64,000 nucleotides of DNA from Solirubrobacteraceae bacterium (GTDB taxonomy: Bacteria; Actinomycetota; Thermoleophilia; Solirubrobacterales; Solirubrobacteraceae), in the NCBI GenBank assembly GCA_017744415.1, contig JAGIBJ010000073.1, forward strand, positions 99,996-163,995, given 5' to 3'. Positions 15,030 to 22,983 of this stretch are shown here, one piece after another (position 1 is the first letter of the stretch; each line of letters begins with the position of its first letter). The position numbers and the translations under genes were made by a program. The notes below the pieces were generated by a model. It saw nothing but the letters and a program-made list of their open reading frames with translations, searched no databases and was not told where the DNA came from.

Positions 15030-16586
15030 ATGCGCCGCTCCGTAGCTTTCCTCGTGTCTCTCGCTGCGGCGCTCTCCGGCTCGGGTGGTGCACGAGCTGC
15101 CGACACCGTGCCCCAGCCGGTTGCCCAGCCGATCACGTGGGGCGCATGCAAGCCGAAGGTCTCGGGCGTGCAGTGCGGGGTGATGCCGGTGCCGCTGGAC
15201 TACACGCAGCCCTCCGGGCAGAGGATTGGGATCGACGTGATCCGCAGGCCGGCCGCCGATCCCGCGCGACGACTCGGATCGCTCGTGTTCAACCCGGGCG
15301 GCCCCGGCGCGTCGGGCGTGGCGTTCCTGCGCAGCGCGCTGGAGCCGTATGACGGGCAGATCGACCCGGCGATGGCGCGGCTCGGTCGCCGCTACGACCT
15401 CGTCTCGTTCGATCCGCGTGGTGTTGGTGGCTCGCAGCCCGTGCGGTGCGGCAAGGACGCGGACTGGAGCGCCGACTCGAGTCTCGCGCGGATGAAGAAG
15501 GACCTGCAGCGGTTCATCGGCGGCTGCGCGCGGCGAAGCGGCTCGCGGCTCCCGTTCCTCGGGACCGCCGACGTGGCTCGCGACCTCGAGCAGCTTCGTG
15601 CGTCGCTCGGCGACCCCAAGCTCAACTTCGTGGGGTACTCCTACGGCACCTACCTCGGCACCGTCTACGCCAACCTCTTCCCCGCGTCGGTGGGCCGGCT
15701 CGTGCTCGACGGCGGCATCGACCCGGAGAGCTACGCGAACCGGCCGCTCGAATCGGATCTCGCGCAGAGCGTGGCCACGCAGGCGACGTTCAAGGCCTGG
15801 CTCAAGTCGACGAAGGGCAAGGACCGCATCTCGCTGGCCGGATACCGCCGCTTCGTGCGCCGTCTTGACCGCAAGCCGCTCCGGCTGCGGGGAGTGCCGA
15901 GTACCGATCGGCTCACCGGCGACGTGGTGCGGAGCTTCGTCGGCGAGGCCATCGCGACGCGCGTGGTCTGGCCGCTCGCCGCCAGCGCCGTCAAGGACGC
16001 GATGCGCGGGAAGACGCTGCTTCTCAGCCTGTTCCTCACGGAGCTCGCCTTCGCCGACGGCGAGGAAGATGCGTTGGCGGGGTACCTGGCGAACAGCGGC
16101 GTCGATCGCGCCGCCGATCCCGCCGCGATCACCGCCGACTACCTGCGCCGCGCCCGACTTGCCGCGCCTGACTTCGCCGACCTGTGGCAAGCCACGCTCG
16201 CGGGAGCGCTCTGGCCCAAGTCGCCGGCTCGGTATGCCGGGCCGTGGACCCTGCCCGCCATCGATGGCATGCCACCCGTGCTGGTGATCGGCACCCGCCT
16301 CGACCCGCGCACCCCGTACGACGGCGCCGTCGCGCTGCGGACCCAGCTCGGGAACGCACGCCTGCTCACGTTCGAAGGCCAAGGCCACACCGCGTTCAAC
16401 AACGGCGCCAGCGAAGGCTGCATCGACGAGTACGTGTTCGACTACCTGCTCGACGGTGCCGCACCCGCCGACGGCACGAGCTGCAAGCAGAGCACCGGTA
16501 TTGACGTCGATCCCGCCAACCTCGTCGGTGGCCCGCTCGGCGCGCCGTCCACCGCGCTCGCGCGCTTCGCGCGCCGCGCGTTCTGA
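15030..16586 (+). CDS. Secreted alpha/beta hydrolase, TAP-like peptidase
   Basis: 518 residues. An N-terminal signal peptide (~23 residues ending 'GGARA') leads to an alpha/beta-hydrolase fold: oxyanion region 'LVFNPGGPGASG', nucleophile elbow 'GYSYGTYLG', acid 'IGTRLDPRTPYDGA' and histidine 'FEGQGHTAFN'. The C-terminal part is the TAP-like domain of actinobacterial tripeptidyl aminopeptidases and related secreted hydrolases, with paired cysteines near the end. It probably cleaves short peptides or esters outside the cell. A TAATGT box lies 10 nt before the ATG. Confidence 0.88.
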   Translation: MRRSVAFLVSLAAALSGSGGARAADTVPQPVAQPITWGACKPKVSGVQCGVMPVPLDYTQPSGQRIGIDVIRRPAADPARRLGSLVFNPGGPGASGVAFLRSALEPYDGQIDPAMARLGRRYDLVSFDPRGVGGSQPVRCGKDADWSADSSLARMKKDLQRFIGGCARRSGSRLPFLGTADVARDLEQLRASLGDPKLNFVGYSYGTYLGTVYANLFPASVGRLVLDGGIDPESYANRPLESDLAQSVATQATFKAWLKSTKGKDRISLAGYRRFVRRLDRKPLRLRGVPSTDRLTGDVVRSFVGEAIATRVVWPLAASAVKDAMRGKTLLLSLFLTELAFADGEEDALAGYLANSGVDRAADPAAITADYLRRARLAAPDFADLWQATLAGALWPKSPARYAGPWTLPAIDGMPPVLVIGTRLDPRTPYDGAVALRTQLGNARLLTFEGQGHTAFNNGASEGCIDEYVFDYLLDGAAPADGTSCKQSTGIDVDPANLVGGPLGAPSTALARFARRAF

Positions 16587-16599
16587 CCCCTCGCGCCCG

Positions 16600-17502
16600 C
16601 TACTTGCGGCGGCCGGCGAGCCGGCGCAGCTCGAACGCGAGGCGCCTGGGTTTGTAGAGCTCGTGGTAGCGGGCGCGGCGCACGACCTCCTTGGCGACGC
16701 CGCCGCGGCGCAGCCAGGCGCGGCGGCGGATGATGTCGGCCGATTCGACGCCCTCGTTCCAGTCGAAGCGGCGCACCGTGGCCGAGGGGCGCGGCGGGAG
16801 CTCGAACGCGAGCGTGTAGGCGAGGCGTGGCTCGTCGGTGGTGTTGGGGCCGGCGCTGTGGATCATGCGGCCGGCGTGGATGACGGCGCCGCCGGCGGGG
16901 ACGGGGCAGACGACGGCATCGGCGAGATCGAACTCGTCGGGGTGCGTCTCGATCGAGTGCACCGTCGGGTCGTCGTTCACGCGCCGGTGGCGGAGCACGC
17001 CGCGCTTGTGCGAGCCGCGGATGTACTGCAGGCAGCCCCGCTCGGCGCTCGCATCCTGGAGCGGCATCCAGATGCTGATCTGGTCGTACTCGAAGGCGTC
17101 GGCGGCTCGGTACGCCTCGTCCTGATGCCACGGCGTGGGTGCGCCCTCGCGCGCGCCTTTGAGGATCGAGTGCTCGAACGAGGCCGAGGCCTCGGCGCCG
17201 AGAAGCTGCCGCGCGATCGCGCCGGCATTTGCGCGGAACTGCGTGTCGCGGAGCTGCGGCGCGTAGTTCACCGGCTGGATGATCTGCGTGAGCGCCGAGT
17301 CGTGGTCGTCGTCGCCGGCGACGAGATCGAACTGCGCGCCCTCCTGCCAGCCGGCGCGCTCGGTGAAGAGTCGGGTGAGCGTCGAGCGGAGCAGTTCCAC
17401 CTCGGCAGGCGACGTGATACGCGGAATGCTCAGAAAGCCGTGCTCGTGGAAGCTCGCGATCTGCTCCGCGGTGAGGACGACATCGGGCAAGGGGGCGGGC
17501 AC
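16600..17502 (-). CDS. Phytanoyl-CoA dioxygenase family protein
   Basis: 300 residues from a GTG start with GAGG upstream. The Fe(II)/2-oxoglutarate oxygenase motif is intact: 'PTPWHQDEAYR' (His and Asp ligands) and 'GGAVIHAGRMIHSAGPN' (distal His), with 'RLAYTLAFEL' providing the 2-oxoglutarate-binding arginine. The family hydroxylates small molecules or lipids; substrate unknown. It starts 13 nt after the diguanylate cyclase gene and is probably in the same transcript. Converges with the secreted hydrolase. Confidence 0.87.
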   Translation of the reverse strand: MPAPLPDVVLTAEQIASFHEHGFLSIPRITSPAEVELLRSTLTRLFTERAGWQEGAQFDLVAGDDDHDSALTQIIQPVNYAPQLRDTQFRANAGAIARQLLGAEASASFEHSILKGAREGAPTPWHQDEAYRAADAFEYDQISIWMPLQDASAERGCLQYIRGSHKRGVLRHRRVNDDPTVHSIETHPDEFDLADAVVCPVPAGGAVIHAGRMIHSAGPNTTDEPRLAYTLAFELPPRPSATVRRFDWNEGVESADIIRRRAWLRRGGVAKEVVRRARYHELYKPRRLAFELRRLAGRRK

Positions 17503-17515
17503 TCGCCTCTGAAGG

Positions 17516-19378
17516 CTACTGCGGGCGGGCGATGATGCCGCGGGCGAGATTCGCCGCGACGCGCATGGTCGCCATCTGGTCGGTCGTCCACTGGCGCTGC
17601 TCGCGGTCGATGGCGCAGAGCACCGCGACCACTTCGCCGTCGGACTCGATCGGCACGCCGAGATAGGCGCGCAGGCCGCCCTCGGTGGTCGACGGGTTCC
17701 CCGCGGTGAGCGGATCGGCGGTCGTGTCCTCGACGACGAACTCGCGGCCCGTGGTCGCCGGAATACGGCAGTACGCCTCCTCGACCGGCGTCTCACGGAC
17801 CACCATGCCGGTGTCGGCGGCGAAGAACTGGCGGTCTTCGGTGACGAGCGTGACCGTCGAGATCGGCACGTCGAGCAGGCGCGTGACGAAGTCGGTCACC
17901 TCGGTGAGGCGCGGGTCGGCCGGCGCGTCGAGGAGACCCGTGGCCTTCACGGCGGCGAGGCGCGCGGGATCGCTCACCCGGGCCGCGGCCTGGCGCGCCT
18001 TGTCGGCGTAGAGCGCCTCGTCAGCACGCTGCAGCAGCGCCGACGGGGCCTCCTCGCCGTCCCAGACAGCGATGCCGACCCCGCAGCCGGGCGCGTGGCG
18101 CAGGGCGGTGCGCAGCTTGAGCGCGACGCCCTCGACGGCCTCGGCCGTGCAACCCGGGAGCAGCACGGCGAATTCGTCGCCGCCGAGCCGGGCGAGGAGG
18201 TCGGTGGGGCGCAGCACACCGTTCCACAGCTCGGCGCACTCCTTCAGGACGGCGTCGCCGGCGGCGTGGCCCTGGGAGTCGTTGAGCTTCTTGAAGCCGT
18301 TGAGATCCATCAGCGCGAGCCCGAGCGGGTGGCCGCTCTGGGTCGACTCGACGAGCGCGGCCTCGTAGGCGCGCTCGAACGCGCGGCGGTTCCAGATGCC
18401 CGTGAGCTCATCGGTGTAGGCGGCGGCCTCCCAGCCTCGCGTGGCCGTGACGCGGTCGATTGCAGCCGCAGCCTCACCCGCGGCGATGGCCACCAGCCCC
18501 GACTGGCGATCCGAGAGCTCATCGCGCGGCTCGCGCCAGCCGACCGCCATCACGGCGACGACCTTGTCGCGGAGCACGATCGGCTGGAAGAGCAGGGAGC
18601 GGACGCCGCTCCGGCGCTGCAGCTCCTGGTTCACGCGCGCATGCCCCTGCGTCTCCTCGACGAAGACCGGCTGGCCGGTCTCGAACGCCTGCACCGCGCC
18701 GGAAGGGTCGTGGCCCGCGCCCACGACCCGGCCCTCATGGACGGGATCGCTCGCGGTGGTGACGATGAGCGTGCCCGGTTCGGCGCCCGGCTCGAAGAGT
18801 CCGACGCCAACGCTGTCGGTGAGGTCTCGCACGGCCTCCACCACCGCGCGGCGCGCGTCGCCCTCGCGGGCGACCGCCTGCGCGAGCGCCGCGAGCCGCG
18901 TGAGCTCGTCCTGATTGCGCATCAGGTGGCGGTGGGTGCGGCGAAGCTCGGTGATGTCGGTGCCGTGGCCGATGAGCCCGGTCACGCGGCCCGAAGCGTC
19001 GGTGGTGAGCGTGGTGCGCCAGCGGTAGACGCGTCGCGCTGCCCCGTCGTTGATCGCATGCTCGAACTGCGAGAAGCGGCGGGTGGCGATCGGCTGGTCG
19101 ATGTCGCGGAACTCGCCGTGCACCCACGCGCGCGCGGCATCGCGCAGGCGCGGCTCGACGGCGATGTCGACCCAGTCGCGCCCGAGGAGCTCGTCGGCAG
19201 GGCGGCCCACGGCTGCGGCGGTGTGCTCGTTCACGAGCACGATCCGGCCGAGCGTGTCGAGGGCGACGACGAGCTCACTCACCGTCATGAGATCGGCGAG
19301 CAACGTCTCGGGCAGGCCGGGGAGTTGATCGTTCACCCGCGCGAGGGCTGGGCTAAAGGGAGCTGGTTGATCGAGCAT
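17516..19378 (-). CDS. PAS-GAF-GGDEF-GAF diguanylate cyclase
   Basis: 620 residues. PAS domain at ~30-145 ('DITELRRTHRHLMRNQ' linker), GAF at ~165-310, GGDEF at ~318-450, and a second GAF at ~470-620. The catalytic 'GGDEF' (399-403) is intact and preceded by five residues and 'RPTD' (390-393), the RxxD inhibitory site, so it should be an active, product-inhibited cyclic-di-GMP synthase. No membrane segment: a cytoplasmic sensor. ATG 19378 has AAGGGG 8 nt upstream; the GTG at 19387 overlaps that site. It is divergent from fliO, so it may link c-di-GMP to motility. Confidence 0.93.
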   Translation of the reverse strand: MLDQPAPFSPALARVNDQLPGLPETLLADLMTVSELVVALDTLGRIVLVNEHTAAAVGRPADELLGRDWVDIAVEPRLRDAARAWVHGEFRDIDQPIATRRFSQFEHAINDGAARRVYRWRTTLTTDASGRVTGLIGHGTDITELRRTHRHLMRNQDELTRLAALAQAVAREGDARRAVVEAVRDLTDSVGVGLFEPGAEPGTLIVTTASDPVHEGRVVGAGHDPSGAVQAFETGQPVFVEETQGHARVNQELQRRSGVRSLLFQPIVLRDKVVAVMAVGWREPRDELSDRQSGLVAIAAGEAAAAIDRVTATRGWEAAAYTDELTGIWNRRAFERAYEAALVESTQSGHPLGLALMDLNGFKKLNDSQGHAAGDAVLKECAELWNGVLRPTDLLARLGGDEFAVLLPGCTAEAVEGVALKLRTALRHAPGCGVGIAVWDGEEAPSALLQRADEALYADKARQAAARVSDPARLAAVKATGLLDAPADPRLTEVTDFVTRLLDVPISTVTLVTEDRQFFAADTGMVVRETPVEEAYCRIPATTGREFVVEDTTADPLTAGNPSTTEGGLRAYLGVPIESDGEVVAVLCAIDREQRQWTTDQMATMRVAANLARGIIARPQ

Positions 19379-19522
19379 GTGGATCACCCCTTCTTTCGGC
19401 TGCTCGGAAGGGAACCTGCGCCAGTTTGGGCGCGCCGCGCATCACTTTGACCATCTGCCCAACGACGCCCGGCCGATCGGCCCAGGCCTTTCGGCTAAGT
19501 GGTGGGATGAGTACATAAAAGC

Positions 19523-19550
19523 TCAAGCCACCCGGACGAAATGCCGATCC
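19523..19550 (+). promoter_or_regulatory. Sigma-28-like promoter of the fliO-flhF operon
   Basis: TCAA (19523-19526), 16 nt, GCCGATCC (19543-19550). Same spacing as at flgE and fliC, but no TGGAC palindrome upstream. Leaves a ~45-nt leader before fliO. Confidence 0.55.
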
Positions 19551-19599
19551 CTGGACTGAGGAACGACGGGGGTCGTCGCTCCTCCCCCTCGGATTCCCG

Positions 19600-20190
19600 T
19601 TGCCGACTCGTCAGCTCTCCCTCCGGCGTCACGCCCAGCTCCTGCTGGCCGTCGCGCTGACCGTGCTCGTCGCCACGTGGGTGCTCGCCGCCGACGCCCT
19701 CGCCGCCGGCACCACGCCGGGGACGACGCCCGGCACGACGCCTTCCGGCGAGGACACGCCGCTCAACCTCCCGACCGATGCCGGCGCGGCCTCCGGCGAC
19801 ACCGGCGGCGGCGGACTGGTGCGCACGATCGTCGGGCTCTTCGTCGTGATCGCCGTGATCTACGGCATCACCTGGCTCCTCAAGCAGGCCAAGGCCAGCC
19901 GCGAAGGCGATGCGTTCGGCCTCGGACTGCAGTCGTCGGCCAGCCTGCCACTGGGCGGCACCCGCGCCTTGCACCTCGTGCGCGCAGGCAACGAGTGGAT
20001 CCTGCTCGGCGTCACCGACGGCGGCGTCACGCCCGTGCGTACCTACACCGAGGAGGAGGCCCGCGCGGCCGGGCTCCCGGTCGACTCGGCCGATGTCGAC
20101 GAGCTCCGCCCGGCGCCAGATCCTGAGGCGGGCGGCCCCGGCGTGACGGCCTTCGTCGAGCGCCTCCGCGACCTCACCGTGCGCCGATGA
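19600..20190 (+). CDS. fliO: Flagellar export protein FliO
   Basis: 196 residues from a TTG start. N-terminal signal-like segment (~12-36), a linker with the repeated triplet 'GTTPGTTPGTTP', one TM ('TIVGLFVVIAVIYGITWLLKQAKA', ~75-98) and the FliO domain ('LGLQSSASLPLGGTRALHLVRAGNEWILLGVTDGGVTPV'). FliO helps assemble the FliP-FliR export core. The TTG gives a complete signal segment; no better start is seen. ATGA overlap with fliP. Confidence 0.88.
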   Translation: MPTRQLSLRRHAQLLLAVALTVLVATWVLAADALAAGTTPGTTPGTTPSGEDTPLNLPTDAGAASGDTGGGGLVRTIVGLFVVIAVIYGITWLLKQAKASREGDAFGLGLQSSASLPLGGTRALHLVRAGNEWILLGVTDGGVTPVRTYTEEEARAAGLPVDSADVDELRPAPDPEAGGPGVTAFVERLRDLTVRR

Positions 20191-20846
20191 CCCCAGTGAT
20201 CGCGCAAACGAGCTTGCAGGACGGCGGCCAGGCCGTTCAGCTCCTGATCCTGATCGCGAGCCTCTCGATCGTGCCGGCGCTGCTGTTCACGGTCACCGGC
20301 TTCACGCGCATCCTGATCGTCCTCGGCTTCATCCGCACCGGTCTCGGCACGCCCACCGCCCCGCCGAACCAGGTGCTCGTCGGCATCGCCCTGTTCCTGA
20401 CGCTCTTCGTGATGGGCCCCACCTTCACGAAGGTGAACGATGACGCGATCCAGCCGTTCCTCGCGAACAAGATCTCGGTGCAGACGGCCTTCGACCGTGG
20501 TCAGGCGCCGATGCGCGAGTTCATGTTCCGCCAGACCCGCGACCGCGACCTCGCGCTGTTCGTGAAGATGGCCAAGATCGAGCGCCCGAAGACGCGCGCC
20601 GACGTGCCCACGCGCGTCCTCATCCCCGCCTTCATCCTGAGCGAGCTCAAGACGGCCTTCGAGATCGGCTTCATGATCTTCCTGCCGTTCCTCGTGATCG
20701 ATCTCGTGGTCTCGGCGACCCTGATGAGCCTCGGCATGATCATGCTGCCGCCGTCGTTCATCAGCCTGCCGTTCAAGCTGCTGCTGTTCGTGCTCGTCGA
20801 CGGCTGGTCGCTCATCACCCAATCGCTGGTGCAGAGCTTCAACTGA
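20187..20846 (+). CDS. fliP: Flagellar type III export gate protein FliP
   Basis: 219 residues. Signature stretches 'TGFTRILIVLGFIRTGLGTPTAPPNQVLVGIALFLTLFVM' and 'IPAFILSELKTAFEIGFMIFLPFLVIDLVVSA' are diagnostic. Four hydrophobic segments. In E. coli the FliP signal sequence is cleaved; here it is short. FliP, FliQ and FliR form the export pore. The stop and next ATG share bases (TGATG). Confidence 0.96.
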   Translation: MTPVIAQTSLQDGGQAVQLLILIASLSIVPALLFTVTGFTRILIVLGFIRTGLGTPTAPPNQVLVGIALFLTLFVMGPTFTKVNDDAIQPFLANKISVQTAFDRGQAPMREFMFRQTRDRDLALFVKMAKIERPKTRADVPTRVLIPAFILSELKTAFEIGFMIFLPFLVIDLVVSATLMSLGMIMLPPSFISLPFKLLLFVLVDGWSLITQSLVQSFN

Positions 20847-21115
20847 TGGATACCGACACCGCCATCAGCCTGGCCAGCAAGGGCCTGACGATCACGCTGA
20901 CGATCGCGCTGCCGCTCCTCGTGATCGGGCTCGTCGTCGGCGTCGTGATCTCGATCATCCAGGCCGTCACTCAGATCCAGGAGCAGACGCTCTCGTTCGT
21001 GCCGAAGCTCCTCGCCATCGCCGCCGTGCTGATGATCGGCGGGCCCTGGATGCTCGACGTGATCACGCAGTACACGCGTGATCTCTGGCTCTCGATCCCG
21101 AACACGGTGAAGTGA
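20846..21115 (+). CDS. fliQ: Flagellar export gate protein FliQ
   Basis: 89 residues, two TMs (~15-40 and ~52-75) with the conserved 'VSIIQAVTQIQEQTLSFVPKL' loop between them. Typical length. Overlaps fliP by one base and fliR by one base, so expression is tightly coupled. Confidence 0.96.
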   Translation: MDTDTAISLASKGLTITLTIALPLLVIGLVVGVVISIIQAVTQIQEQTLSFVPKLLAIAAVLMIGGPWMLDVITQYTRDLWLSIPNTVK

Positions 21116-21906
21116 TGCAGGGGCCGCTTCCCCAGATCCTGCAGCTGCTCGGCATCGGCGACGTGCTCGTGTTCGTCGCCGCGCTGGCGCGCGTGGCCCC
21201 GCTGTTCATGATCGCCCCGCTCTTCTCGAGCAAGCAGATCCCGACCCAGGTGCGCGCCGTCGTGGCCGTCGCCCTCGCGATCGGCCTCACGCCCGCCGCA
21301 GATCCCGGCACGACGATCTCCAGCGGCCCGGCCGAGGTGGTCGGGATGCTCGCCGTCGAGCTGCTCGTCGGCTTCTCCATCGCCTTCGCACTGCTCGCGA
21401 TCACCGCGGCGCTCGAGACGGCCGGCACCTTCCTCGACGCCTCGATCGGCTTCTCCTTCGGCGCCCAGATCGACCCCATCTCGGGCAACAACAACGCCGT
21501 GCTCGCCCGCCTCTACGCGCTCTTCGGGACGATCATCTTCGTCACGATCGGCGGCGACCAGTGGGTGATCGAGGGCATGGCCCGCTCCTACGAGCTCGTG
21601 CCGATCGGCCAGACGCCAGACATCGCCCGGCTCGTCGGCGGCGCCGACCGCACCTTCGCGATGATCTTCACCACGGCGCTGCAGGTCGCGGCGCCGGTGC
21701 TGCTCGCCCTGATCCTCGCCGACGCCGGCTTCGGCCTCGTCACACGCGTGGTACCGCAGCTCAACATCTTCAGCATCGGCCTGCCGGTGAAGATGATCGT
21801 CGGCCTGCTCCTCATCGGCATCACGTTCCCGCTCGTCGGTACGTGGGTCCAGGACGAGCTCGAGCGGTCCGTCGCCTCCGCCCTCCAATCGCTGCGCGTC
21901 GGCTGA
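21115..21906 (+). CDS. fliR: Flagellar export gate protein FliR
   Basis: 263 residues with about six hydrophobic segments: 'VFVAALARVAPLFMIAPLFSSKQIPTQVRAVVAVALAIGL' opens the protein and 'FGLVTRVVPQLNIFSIGLPVKMIVGLLLIGITFPL' is the family's C-terminal signature. ATG 21115 overlaps the fliQ stop. Completes the FliP5Q4R1 core. Confidence 0.95.
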   Translation: MQGPLPQILQLLGIGDVLVFVAALARVAPLFMIAPLFSSKQIPTQVRAVVAVALAIGLTPAADPGTTISSGPAEVVGMLAVELLVGFSIAFALLAITAALETAGTFLDASIGFSFGAQIDPISGNNNAVLARLYALFGTIIFVTIGGDQWVIEGMARSYELVPIGQTPDIARLVGGADRTFAMIFTTALQVAAPVLLALILADAGFGLVTRVVPQLNIFSIGLPVKMIVGLLLIGITFPLVGTWVQDELERSVASALQSLRVG

Positions 21907-21921
21907 TCCGGGAGCTCTGAC

Positions 21922-22983
21922 ATGGCGGACAAGACCGAGAAGGCAACACCGAAGAAGGTCAAAGAGGCGCGCGACAAGGGCCAGGTCGCGAAGTCGATGG
22001 ATCTCGGCGGCGGCGCCGTGCTGCTCGCCGGCACCTTCGCCCTGGGCACCTTCGGCGCGGCGATGACGACGGGAATGATGGACTTCCTCACGAGCGGCCT
22101 CACCGCCGGCCGTGACCCTGACTCGCTCACCGAGACGGGCCTGATGCACGGCATCTACGAGGCGGCGCAGGTGGGCCTCAAAGCCGCGCTGCCGATCCTC
22201 ATGGTCACGGCCCTCACGGCCCTCGTGATCATGGCCGCGCAGGTGAACCTGAAGATCACGCCGCACGCGATCAAGCCCGACTTCAAGCGCATCAACCCGG
22301 GCAGCAACGCCAAGCAGGTGTTCGGGATGAACGCCCTCGTGGAGCTCGTGAAGAACCTCGCAAAGGTCGGCGCCGTGATGGCCGTCGTCGCGACGATCCT
22401 GCTGCCCATGAAGGAAGACCTCGGCACGCTCGTCGGCATGACGCCGCGCGCCTTCGCCGGGCTGCTCGTCGAGGAGATCGCCAAGGTCGCCAAGGCCGCC
22501 GCAGCCGCCTACTTCGTCATCGGTATCGCCGACTTCGTCTGGCAGAAGCACCGCCTCGACAAGTCCCTGAAGATGGACAAGCAGGAGATCAAGGACGAGT
22601 ACAAGCAGGCCGAGCTGCCCGCCGAGGTGCGCGGCGCGATCCGCCGCCGCCAGATGATGGCCTCGCGCGCCCGCATGATGGCCGCCGTGCCCGACGCCGA
22701 CGTGGTCGTCACCAACCCGACCCACTACGCCGTCGCGCTCAAGTACTCGCCGGAGCTTGCCGCTCCCGAGGTGGTCGCGAAGGGCATGGACCTCGTCGCG
22801 TTCAAGATCCGCGAGATCGCGAAGGAGAGCGGCGTGGCCGTCGTGCCCGATCCGCCGCTGGCCCGCGCGCTTCACGCCTCGGTCGAGATCGGCGATCACA
22901 TCCCTGAAGAGCTCTACGAAGCCGTCGCCCAGGTGCTCGCCTTCGTCTACCGGACCGCGAATCAGCGGGCTGCTGCCGCATGA
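21922..22983 (+). CDS. flhB: Flagellar export switch protein FlhB
   Basis: 353 residues. Opens 'DKTEKATPKKVKEARDKGQVAKS', the standard FlhB N-terminus, with four TMs to ~residue 210. The cytoplasmic domain contains the self-cleaving 'NPTH' (265-268), cut between Asn and Pro when FliK signals hook completion. C-terminal tail ends soon after 'VLAFVYR'. GGGAG site upstream. ATGA overlap with flhA. Confidence 0.96.
   Translation: MADKTEKATPKKVKEARDKGQVAKSMDLGGGAVLLAGTFALGTFGAAMTTGMMDFLTSGLTAGRDPDSLTETGLMHGIYEAAQVGLKAALPILMVTALTALVIMAAQVNLKITPHAIKPDFKRINPGSNAKQVFGMNALVELVKNLAKVGAVMAVVATILLPMKEDLGTLVGMTPRAFAGLLVEEIAKVAKAAAAAYFVIGIADFVWQKHRLDKSLKMDKQEIKDEYKQAELPAEVRGAIRRRQMMASRARMMAAVPDADVVVTNPTHYAVALKYSPELAAPEVVAKGMDLVAFKIREIAKESGVAVVPDPPLARALHASVEIGDHIPEELYEAVAQVLAFVYRTANQRAAAA

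Noticed and set aside
19472..19481. GGCCGATCGG as a sigma-28 -10 box for either the diguanylate cyclase or fliO
   Set aside because: No TNAA-like -35 at 15-16 nt in either direction; the sequence is a palindrome that arises easily in GC-rich DNA. The better match is 19523-19550.
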